Shown here: positions 35,701 through 47,700 of the stretch, piece after piece
How the letters are laid out: each line of letters opens with the position of its first letter
Position numbering within the stretch: the stretch's first letter is position 1
NCBI RefSeq assembly: GCF_949628265.1
Contig: NC_088787.1
Coordinates: 27,146,501-27,210,500 of the forward strand
DNA length: 64,000 nt
Reading direction: 5' to 3'
Origin: Cloeon dipterum
Lineage: Eukaryota > Arthropoda > Insecta > Ephemeroptera > Baetidae
Notes under the pieces: generated by a model
What the model was told of the DNA's origin: nothing
The model's input: the letters and a program-made list of their open reading frames with translations, nothing else
Databases searched by the model: none
Made by a program: the position numbers and the translations under genes

Positions 35701-38700
35701 AATTCAGCAGCACGGTGACGCGTGGCCGTAAATCAAGCAGCGCTCAGGGCACACCCTCCGCAGTCATTTCCTGCGCCCGCTCGGTTTCCTGGTCCACATT
35801 TTAACACAGTAACACACAAATCAGGCAGCCCACTTCGATGATCCGCTGAAATTTACAATATCGGCCGCAATTATGTAATAATTCTCGCTCGTTCAAGTCG
35901 CCGCGGTGAAGCAAACGCGCGCCGTCTCGGTTGCCAAATATAGCGGGAAGCAGCCGCGCAACTTTATGGCACCCTTTGCATGCAGGTATCACTTACGAGC
36001 ATTATTGAGGAAAAAATTTGGAGAGACAGGTCGAATCCTGCATCCGCAATAGTTGTGAGAAGGCTTTTTTTCTCCAAATATTCCGCCGGTGAAGTCATTT
36101 TTATGTTTAAAATTTTAAAAAAAGCAGTGCAAAAGGAATCTTTTACAAAATACACAATTGCTATAGCTCTGTAACTAAGGCCATTTCTAGTTTTAAAGGG
36201 CATCTGATGTGGGTGTGCCTAGAATTCCACTTATCGTAGACGCGAATGCGAATAGCAAAGCGAGAGCTGTGTGCGAAACGCAAATATTAACAAACCTTTG
36301 TATTCGAAGCACGGCTGAGCGCCGAGGGAAAATGTCAGCGAGGTGCGAATTCTGCGATAATTCCGAGATGCATGAATGAAACAGTCAAAGCCGCAGAAAA
36401 GTCGACGATAAGGCCCATAAAAGCATTTCCGGGCGCGCAACTCCCATCCAATGCATTGACGGACGTGCATTCAAATAAATCAACCCGCTGAGCCAACAAT
36501 GACGTAATGCAGCAGCCTCCGAAAGTGCGGCGTGTCCCGCGGCAAAAAATCGCGCGCGCTTATCTAAATAAATAAACACGATAAATCACGGCTGCATACG
36601 AAAGGGGTTGTTTGGTGTGACTTGAGCCAACCCGTTCGTCTCGGACGCGACACTTCCTACATTACTCGCACGCTGGCAAATTCCACGGGTGTCTGTCGTC
36701 GCCCTAGTTCCTAACATACAAGTACAGGTTCACTGACTGAACAAACTCTCTGGACAGAGATGCTTCGATAGAAGAACTTCATGGTATTGTGGCTCTTCAA
36801 ATTTGATTTTCAAATCTTATGAATTAACCTAATAAAAAAACACAATAACCACAAAAATATGCAAAATGCAAGATCATTTTGTAGATTTTCCCAAATTTTA
36901 TGACCCTTATTTTCTTGGCTGACTGAAGAAACTAAAAAGTGGGCAATAGAAACTAAGAGAGTGATATGTGTATTTTAATGGTGGTAAAATGAGTTTTGTA
37001 CACTTAAATTCAATTATTTTTATCATGATTGTAGAAAATGATTAAAATGACCTTCTTCGATGCTACAAAGGACAATGACCAATTATTGTACCAATTCTTG
37101 TTTTGACAAACAATCTATTGATACAATTTTATCGTGTTTTAATTTACTAGCGAGGAATTGAAGAACGAAAGTTAAAATAAAATTATTCAACAGTTAATAA
37201 CGTCATGCATATATTATGTCAACGCAGTGCAGCACAACTGTACTACGAAAAAAACAACATGACTGATAAATACTCAAGGATCTAATTCTATTGAAGTGTC
37301 GATAATGATGATTTATTATTAGACTTTGTCACTTTCCCATCACATTTCTAGACTGTAATTACTTTTTGATAAAATTATGCAATTATGTTTTTGCAATCAT
37401 AAATAAAACAAAGTTTGCATAACGATTACTAATAGAGGAAAGAAAAAGTCAGCAGATGAGGACTGACAAACACAGCTCGTGAAACTAGTGTATTTTTTCT
37501 TGAGCCTTGAACGATAAATATATTTTTTCAGATGAAGAAAATGCGTATATGTATAAGATGTGTTCATCTTTACCCTTCTTCATGCTGCAGCAGTTTTTTG
37601 TTTTTACAATATTGAATACTTTGTGTACACTGCTTTCCTGTCTCAACGCGTTACATTCTCTCTGGCGAGATGAGATGCAAGTGAACCGGCGTGCCGGAAT
37701 AGATACAGATCACACGCATTGAAACGATGATGATGATTATTATTATTCACGTAATAATGTAAATGCGGCCGCAGAAAACTCATAAAAGCCGATCTCTTTT
37801 TCATAGCAGGGGCTAAGTAAGTAAGAAACTGGTTCATCGACTTCTCAAGCAGGCAATATTCCGCTGAATAATATAAAGAATAACAAGCAAGAGATTGAAG
37901 AGAGCGCAGTATATATGCTCGTTGGCTGCATAAAATACGCCGAAGCCGTTTGTTCGCCGATCAGTGGGAGGTTTAAATTGTAAATTTATTTTAATTTGCA
38001 TGTAAATTGACACTTTACGAGATTCATTTGCATCCGCTTGACTTATATGGGAAAATAGACCGACGGGCTTTTTGTAAATTGCTGTTTCTGAGCACTTCCA
38101 GACACTTTGATTACACTTGATTGAGTAGCAATTAAATTCAAGTTTTATTTAATTTAAAGTGACTTGTTTTAATTGCACTTATTTCATTATCGTAAGATCA
38201 GTTTCACATCTGATGCAAATCATTGGACTGGTTTATCTGGGATCTCAGCATAAATTTAGCTGAGTAAATAAATGCGTTGAATGAATATGACTTCAGCTGA
38301 TGCTTACAGATTTAATTTAGAATCCCGTGATAAAAAATTATGTAAATGAAATTTAATCATATATAAAGCTCAATGGGCCATAACATTCTAGTTTTATGAG
38401 TGAATCCACTGAGTTGATTTTCTATTTTAAAAGCTAATTTCGTTCAAATAATTTGCGAATTAAAAAAAGCAAACTTAACGAGCTTGTTGTTGTTAGATTT
38501 TTAAACCTTTTAAACTTTATCTCCGGGAAATTCCAATCTTGCGAAATCGAATTTCATTTTTGACTGCGTACGTGCAAATTTAAAGAAAAGAAATTTTAGC
38601 ACGTTCTCAAACTGTCCAGCACTTGTTTCGATCCCTCTCTCTGTTAAATTTATTTAAGCAAATTTCCCCTGGTGTTTATATAATTTCTTTTTTCAGGCCT

Positions 38701-41700
38701 CAATATTTTTTGTGTCTAATTTACATTGAGAAATATGCGAATCTCGTCTTGCATTTAAATTTAGCAACATCAAAAATGCTGTATACACAAATAGAATGCA
38801 AGATTAAGAAATCGACTGTGTTAACCTGTCCCCTCATGTCTAGATAGGTATTTGCCGAGGCGAGATTTGAGGTCGCGATGCAGCGTGTTTGCTTAAAATC
38901 AGTGTTGGTCTCTAAGAGAATCGAAAAAAAACAATGGCATTCGTTTCGCGGCGTTGCTAGGCTGCGGCCGGACGGTGCTAATTTATTCGTCAGCATGCCG
39001 GGCAGCGTGCGGTGGCGATAAAAGAGCAATCGTAATTGCAGCGCTCTTTGCGCACGGGGGCACGTTTCGTATGTGCTCTACATGGTACATGAGTGCACAC
39101 ACAAACGTGCAGAACGAGGAGAACGCGGCTGCGGCTGCTGCTGCGGCGGCGGCGGCGGGTCGTCGTTGGCACCCACCGCGTCGAGTGTGAATTGTTAAGT
39201 GAAGCCCCTCGGCTATGCAATAGAATAGATAAAGGAGGCGAGATAGGAGATGTTGACACACGAGGTGTGTGTTTGGCCTCGGCAAATATTCCTCTACGCG
39301 CTGCTCACTAGGCAGCCAAAATTTCGGTACTCCATCTCATTTTATTATACATACACGTACACACGCTTGCAACGCACTCACGCCCTGTGCGAGTTAATTA
39401 AACCGTAGTCGGTGCCGAGCCCCCTGTGAAATTCGGTTGGCTCGTTTTCTGCACCCGCGGTCCACGATGGCGATGCTGATGATGCCATTCTCTCGCGCAG
39501 AAATGCGAGCGAAAGTCAACAACTGCGTGATCTTTGTGTTTGTGTTTGTTTGGCTTTCGGAAATTATCGTCAATATTTGAACTAACTCTATTGCATAGCG
39601 ATAGGCTTTCGTCAAGGGAATGGAACGGTCAGGTTTTGCACGAAGGCTACAGGGTGGAGCATTAATAGAAAGAAATTGAGCTGACAACGATTTATTCATT
39701 TTCTTTGAATGAAAACAATTTTTTAAGAGCTAAAAATATCCTGTTACTTGATCTTTGGATTTGCGTACTGCAAAATCTAAATGCAAAACATAATTTTAAT
39801 AAGGAAGCTAGGCGTGTAACACGAAAACTATTGATGTTCAAATTTTGTTCAGTTTGGGGGCTTCTTTCAGAGTCATTTTTTAAATTTGTTACTTTACACA
39901 CACTTTACGCTTGCAATTACCTTTTGGTTCATAACGAAAAATCTATACACACAAAAATGACAGTATGGAAGTCAGTGGAAGCTTAATGGATTTTTTAAAA
40001 CTTATTTCTATTAGAGCACATTAAAAAACAAAATAAAACACGTATACAAATCAATTAAAAATAAATAAAAAGTTTAACAAGGATTATTTTATGGAATGAA
40101 AAACGCAGAACCAAATAAATGGGATGATGTCTATTTAGTCTCACTCACGAAGAAAAAAATGTCAATTTTATCTAGCTTCAAAATAGACTTTGTGAATTTC
40201 GGTGGCCAGTTACTGTTGATTATTGTGTATATCATTGCGTTCATCTTTCTAATATTTGTCAAAGATAAATGGCTAAAAATCGAACAATAATGAACAAAAA
40301 GCCGCGCATGATGAAGCACTTTCGTAATTATTTTGCATGCTATTTAGCCAGCCAACGCGACGCACGTGTGCATAAGTTGCACAAGCAATTTGTACATAAA
40401 AGTGAAGTCGCCTAATTCACTATGATGATATACTGCCTGGATTAATTATTAAGTCTGCACGAATCTGAATTTGGGTCACAGTTAAGATCGTGAAAAAACT
40501 TCAATGTTAATATTATCCGTATGAATGCATATCAATTTAACGTTTAAGTCATCATGTACCTTGCAGATTAGTCAATAAATTTGACTCCTATCAGCCACAT
40601 GTGCAAATTTTTGGCGATTAAGATTCGCGAGTTTACTGTCGCATGGCGCCAAATTATCGAGGATTAGTGCAATGAGAGCCGCTTTATATCCAATTTCAAA
40701 TAGCTTTTATCTCACTTGCGACAAGAGATTAAGCGTTTGATGCGTGTCTAGACTCCTTCTACTCAAAACAAATTACCAGCCTCCTTATTAGGAGCGTGTT
40801 GTTTAGGAATAAATTGTCGTTTGCCGTAAACAATAGACGGCTGACAGGGTCTTGTGTTTCACCTGATGGATCGCGTGTGTTGATTGTTTTTACACGTGTT
40901 TGTTGATTTATTGCGATTTCCCCGCAGTCTGCCTGAAATTATTTATTTTTCACTTTTGGCGCCCACCAGACCGACTGAGGCGGTGAGCGAGCATCGCAGC
41001 AGTCGATACAGATTTCTCTTGAAAACCGAACCCGTGCGTCTCAAGTGTGCACACGAGCGAGTCAATCATTTTCTCTTGTCGCGCAATCAAAATCGAGCAT
41101 GCGACGAAATGGAATAGCGCGACAAAGAAGAAATTTAAGTAGATCAGCTAAGTAATCAGCTTGAAAATGTCAATACACCTCAAGTTTCAAACTTGTTTTC
41201 ACTGAAATCTGTTATGCGTGCTTGACAAGATTCAGGAATGTTGTCAGCATTGTTTTTTTACACGAATAAGGGAAAATGCGAGTGGAGTTTGATTGGAATG
41301 ACTTATAGTGCAGCGAGTGCAAGCCAAACAAGAATTCTAGAACAAAAATTTATTTCGAGACTTGGATTGAATGATTCTTGACATTTTCTTTGGATTTAGC
41401 AACACCTGTAAAAGGTTCCTACGTTTAAGCTATCTACCCCAAAATCAATTAATTCAGCATTTTCTCTGTGTGACTGAAATTTAACCTATAGAAGAGTCAA
41501 AGCACTAGGGTTTTATTAAAAAAACATTTAATCCAATGCTTAAAAATAAATCAAAATTACAAGCCGTAAAATTAGAACAGACTGTATCCCCCCACACATG
41601 CTTTAATTAAGATGGTGGAAAAAGTGAAAATTTAAAGGATCTCGTATACTGATAAGTAGCTGTTTAGACCTCTCACAGGCCTTATATTGCAAATAAATAC

Positions 41701-44700
41701 AAATTAACACTGCAGAGGACTTTGCCTCACAGACCGTACAAAACCGATTAACGATTTACTGCACTCACTGTCGATTGCTGATCGCAAATGAAATGATAAC
41801 GAGTTTCAAACTCTTTGAATGTCGCTGTTTACCGTGCTTACGAAACAACCCTCAAACAAAATAATTTAAAGCCCACAATTTCATCAACTTCTTGAAGCAA
41901 TTTGAAGCTAGGAGTTACGAAAATTCGAGAAGAAAAATTCATTTCAGGGTAATTCGGATTGTGTGGCAAAGTCATGAAATCAACTAGCCCGTTGGAATTG
42001 TATGTTTGAAAGGGAGGTAAATAAAATATATAGAAAAAACATTTTCTTAAAAAACAGGATTTTTCCATGCCGCGTCGCTCTTTAATCTTTTTGACAATAT
42101 ATAGTTTGGATTAGTATTCATGGGCAAAAGAGAGGAATACTCACATTGCGGTAGATATGAAAGCTGGTTGCCGTTGGAGTAGCCTCTGTTGTTGTGATTG
42201 TTTTGGCCGTAGTTGTAGCACGAGGTGGCCAATTGGCCACCGTCGCACATGCAAACGTTTGGCTTGATGCACTGACCGCTTCGGCCACAAGATCGCGTGC
42301 AAATTGCTAGAAAAATAATAAAAGCAAATTTATGCTCACAGATTTTGTAAAAATATTTTAAATTACAAATATTTTCTACTCCTTTTTTGCGTTATTTAAT
42401 TTATACTTGAATTATTACTGATTGCAACATGAGCTTGAAATTAACATCTTTGATATGTTGCAATTTAAAAATATTCATTTATTATTATCAACCACGAGTA
42501 GTAGTAAAAGCATTGTTTAATAACAAATTTACTTACGAACTGCACAAAATCCGGTGTTTGGCTTTCTGGTCCATCCTGGGCAGCAATAGGAAATGGTTTT
42601 ACTCCTGCACACGTTGGGCCTGCAAAATTATCCGAGTCAGTTGAATGACGAGAAAATTAATATCTCTTGATATGGAAATGTTGCAGAGGCGACATAAATC
42701 ATGGAAATTGACGCCCCTGACTAACGAGTAAAAAGGTGAGGCACAATGCCCATTTTTCTTTGATTGCGAACAAAAAGTGTGCGCGGTCAAAGTGTCCAGT
42801 CACGTCGCGAGCGGCTCGACTTCAAACGAACCCTAACTTTTCCATCCTCTCCGATTCGTTTCCATTCTGTTGGGTCGCGCGGCGCAGATCTCATTTTTCA
42901 GCAGCTCCAGACACCGAAAGAGTTTAATTGGCCGAGATGGGGGTTCTTTAATTTTATTTGGCTGCCGAAAATCAGCCGGCCGCCTGCCGGCCAGCCTTAT
43001 TTGTAGCGTAAATCAGAATTTCAATTAGATAATTATGCAAAGCGTCGCTGAGAATTAACCTTGGGGCCGCTTCTCGAACTCAAAGAGGATTTTTCGGGAG
43101 GGAAAACAGAAATTAATGCAGGCAATGTGCCGACTCATCTTGAGCAAGACATCATTTTATTGGGCAGCCTGCATGCGCTCTCGGCGCGCGGCGATGACAG
43201 AATTTTCTCCAAAAATAGGATTATATGTAATTAAAAAGCGGAAAAGGCGTCGGAATTTTCACCTTTTTGGGGGGTTTTATAAGAATATTGCTCGTCGCTT
43301 CCAAATGGATGTTTTTATGTTCCTTATTGCCATTTTAAATATAATTATTTGGCTCGTGGTGTATTTATGGAACCAGAAACACGTCAAATCTTGATTTTTA
43401 CGACAGTTTAACTCCTTAAACTTTTACCTCAATTCAATCCATCAAAAAATTCACATACAGTGTAAAATAAAAATTATTTTGAGCGAAGGGTTGCCAGTCT
43501 GTGTGATATCCATTATAGATCCAGTGCTCTGCACCTTCTTGCCTTTTAAACAAAACAATCACTTTTGATTGGTTACATCATTTACGACAGGCATTGGCAT
43601 GCACATGACATGACATTTTTCCATTTAAACATCTTGACTGCATTCCTGAATTTTTAATCTTTATTTGCTTTTCAGTGCATGATTCCGCGAAACACTTCAT
43701 TTCCATACTTATTCCACGGAACGCTAATTGCGATATTTTCGTATGTTCAAGTCAATTTGCATAAAGACCAAAATTTTAAAACAAGTTATCAAACAGCGAA
43801 AAGGCAAACCGAATAAAAGTTGCAAGAAGAACGTTATTGAACATTGAGAAGAATATTTCCAGAACTCTTCTTAAAAGTTTTAAGCCTTGTAAACCTCGAT
43901 AGTTTGTTAGTTTTGCAATTGAGCAGCGCGCGATTTTTTTTTAAATTAAATCATTAAATGTCCTCACATCATTAAATTTGTTTTCTTGTAGTTAATAACG
44001 CATGATTATTCAACATATTCTCCTAAGCAATATATTCCACTGAAGCGAGAAAAACTCAACAAAGTTTAAAGAAAAAATATTTCGCTACCTCAGGAAGGAA
44101 TAAGTTTATAAAAAAACTCGTCAATGTTTAAATTCTAATTCATTTTATTAAATAAAAGTTGGACAAGATTGGACAGATTAAAAATGTTATTCGATGAATT
44201 CCACCATCAACAACCTTACGAGCAAAGCTTACAAAAAACCTTCAAAACGTGCCTAGTCTTTCTGTGAGGAGAGGAGAGACATTTCCGCGTAAATGTTATC
44301 GCCAATTAAACGCGTGGTTGGCGGTGACGATCAAAACATTAGAAGAGCGCAGCATAGGGACCGCTAATTGCGAGAGGCGGAGTGCCAAAATCTCGTGTTG
44401 TTTCCTGCGATCGCGTGGAATGTGACACAAAAATTGTAGTCGCCGCCCGGAGCAAACATTGCCGGCGTTTTATTCTCAATTTTCGTGTCCATCTGTGCGC
44501 GCGAGTTGCGCAAATTGCAGCCGCAAGGATTTCGCCGCTCTTGCATACCAAATTACGCCGTCTGGCTGATTGATGGGCGTGCTGCGGGTCATTTCTACTC
44601 GCACACTCACAACATACTCGCCGAATACAGTGCGGATTGTTCTATCTTTTCAGGGCCCGTCAAAACACACTTCTGGTCCAGCACCTCCTCTTACACCAAC

Positions 44701-47700
44701 GCTCGTTAGGCAATGATTATTTTTATAAACAAAATATACTACAACCGATAGAATTAAAAAACTAAATTTTAAGTAGTTAAGAGCACTGGTGTCGAAACTG
44801 TATTTATTAAACTAAAATAAGGGAAATAATTACTAAAAAATAAAATTAAGAATCACATATAGTATTACAAAATTCAATATACCGCAAATTTTGCGTATAA
44901 TTTTGGAATTAAATCATTATTTTATATTTTATTTTGTTAAATATTGTTTTGAGTCAAGAAATATTAAAAATATATATTTGTGAAATATAAATTAATTGTT
45001 CGTTTGTTTTTAGAAGCTTATTATTTAGCATTTTCTGATTATTATATTATTTCACCTTCTCATAATTATGAAATACTCTAAGAAATCATTCAAGCTAAAG
45101 CAATTAATTTTAATTAAACAAACTCAACTTTTAAACTTGGAAATTATTATTTTGAGATTTTTAAAATCTTAGTCTTATTTTCCACCTCTGTTTCTCACTT
45201 TTACCTTAATTTAAAAGTGATTCTCGGCGTGATAGTATGTTACTATTATATTCTCACTTCATCGGAATTGTTTAAAATATGCTTGTACAGTTGGCTTTTT
45301 GTTCGCAGTTGAAAAGGAGTAAAACATGGTGTTTTCAAACAAAACTCCAGCGTTGGTAATGTGAAGCACATGCGGTCTGCCAGTCTGTGGCATTCGCTGC
45401 TGTGGAAGTCAAGTCGGCGCGCGTAGTATTTACACGCTGACGTCACTCGAGGGTGAGACTATAAACACGTAATATTGACTGCTGGAATTTGAGATAAGCA
45501 ACTCCAATAGTAAGCACGCAGAACAGATGCCTTTTGCAGATCATTCGGAACAAAAAAGAAATTTGCAAATTCGCAGAACATTGACGGTTGAAACACATTA
45601 CTTTATTTTTCTTTTTTAACATTTGAGTGCTGGTTATGAAATTCAAATATTCCTGCCGATTTGCAGAGAAAACCAATTGAGTTTTAATTTTGCGAGTGTT
45701 TGCATTTTGTTTTAGAGTGTCATTACTTCGTTAATACGTGTGCTTCTCGTCAGGTAGTGAAAATAAATATTGCAAACTTAACCTCTGTAGCAAATATCGT
45801 ACGCGTTCATATAGAGAGTGATAAGTTTATAAGGGTTTTATCGTAAAAGGAAAGGAATTTTGCAACAATCCATTATCTTAAAACGATATTATTTATTTGC
45901 CGCTTATCAGCCAACGAAACATTTTATTTCCCGCGATCAAAGCGAGCAATAAAATCTGGGAAGCTGCTTGCCTTCGAAGGGGTCCAGAGAGTGCATATGG
46001 ATCTCGTCTCGCTTATCGGACACTCGTCCAGGAATTCGTCTATTTTATGGGCCATTCGAAATGCATTTCAAGAGCTGCCGCTCCGTCGATCGCCAATCAC
46101 TTAAATTTCATGCGGCGCGGAGAGGAAAGGAAGGAGTGAAAGAGAGAACAAAAACGCGCCAGGCCGCAGCTAGCCCTCAACGTTCGTCTCTCTTTCTCTC
46201 TGCTGGTAATTTATTATTCAAATTAACGCTGGCCAGCAATAAAAACAAAAACCGCGCCTCTAATTGAGCCACACACACATGTGAGATTACGCAACAGCAA
46301 ATTCCGCGCACACCACCCCGGAGCAAATGCTGATTTTCCGTTTTATGGGTGAATCGCTCTCTCGGAAATTAACCTTCGATTGTGAATTAATTACTTTTAT
46401 GGTTTGCACTTGGGCCCATTTTCGCCAGACGCGTCCGCTGCTATAAAATCGCCGATGATTTGCATTTTATGGGTCATTAGAGAGCCCTTGATACTCATTC
46501 ATCTCGTGATTCTTAGCTCTTATCTAAATCGCGCGCCCACAAAGAAATCGCAAGTGGCATCCAGGAAAACCACGACTATAATGCTTGCTTAGCAGCTTCC
46601 GCTCTTTTTTCTTACTGTCCTCATTGATTCCAAGTGTACAGCTGAGACGGATGATTGAGGATGTATAGATGACATGATAACTCCACCGTAAAAAATAGAA
46701 GAAAAAATATTAACTTTCAATCAAAATCCTGTAACAACAAATTTCCCTTTAATACTTTGAGAAATTCGTTTTGGACAGTCGGACAATGATTTCATAAGAT
46801 GAAGAACATTCGAGTAGCAGGAACTCAAACGTTCAAAAATGCCAGATAATTCTTTAAAAATTGGCTAAAAATTATTTTTTATGATTATCATTTTTCAAAC
46901 TTTTTTGACGCAATTCTTTATTAAAAATCTTGAAACTTCACGAAATCTATCTAAGCAACTCCAAACCTTTAAGGAAACTAATCTCAAAAGGGCTCAACAA
47001 AAATTTAAGCAATATATCGATGCAAATTTACTTTTTAGAGAAAAATGATTCTGATGCAAGTTTTGTAATCCAGATGAGTGAGACGTTTTTGATTCCACCG
47101 CATTTAATTTTCGATGCAACAAGTCTTGCAAGCAAGTGTGTATTAATTTCCAGCACATGAAGACATAAATCAAAGATTCATGCGATAAACCACGCAATTC
47201 TCCGCGGTGCGAGGCGGACGTACGAAACATAAAATTGTAGAAACGCAATCCGTGACGACGGGCGAGAGTGAGTTATCGATGGGGGTGTGTCGGTGCCGCC
47301 AGATTTATTTCCACTCTCGCGACCAACACTCACACACCTGTTGAGTCTATTATAACGTGTGTGTAGCGTGCACGAGGGCAAGCAGCAGTAAAATTAAAAG
47401 AGAAGATGAGCCGGCCAGTGTGGATCGGCATTTATCTCGATTGGCCCGACCAATTACAAATAACTGGACCGGCTGAGGTGCACACACACACACACACACA
47501 CACACAAGCAGAAAATGGCAAAATTTATAGACTCGAATCATCTCCGCCGCGGTAAATTTATCTGCAATTAATCTGGCTTAATTATCGCGCCGCCGAGGTG
47601 ATGAATTCGGCGAAAATTATATTCCCGGCGCAGATTTTATTTTGCTTTCGTTTTTGGCCGGAGAAATATTACGTCGTCGCTCAATTAAGGCGCAAATTTA

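Noticed and set aside
38954..39285. Poly-Ala frames on both strands
   Set aside because: They arise from a GCN trinucleotide tract; no flanking coding signal.
40096..40290. 64-codon plus-strand frame with a hydrophobic segment
   Set aside because: AT-driven hydrophobic run in a fibrillin intron with no start context or homology that I know.
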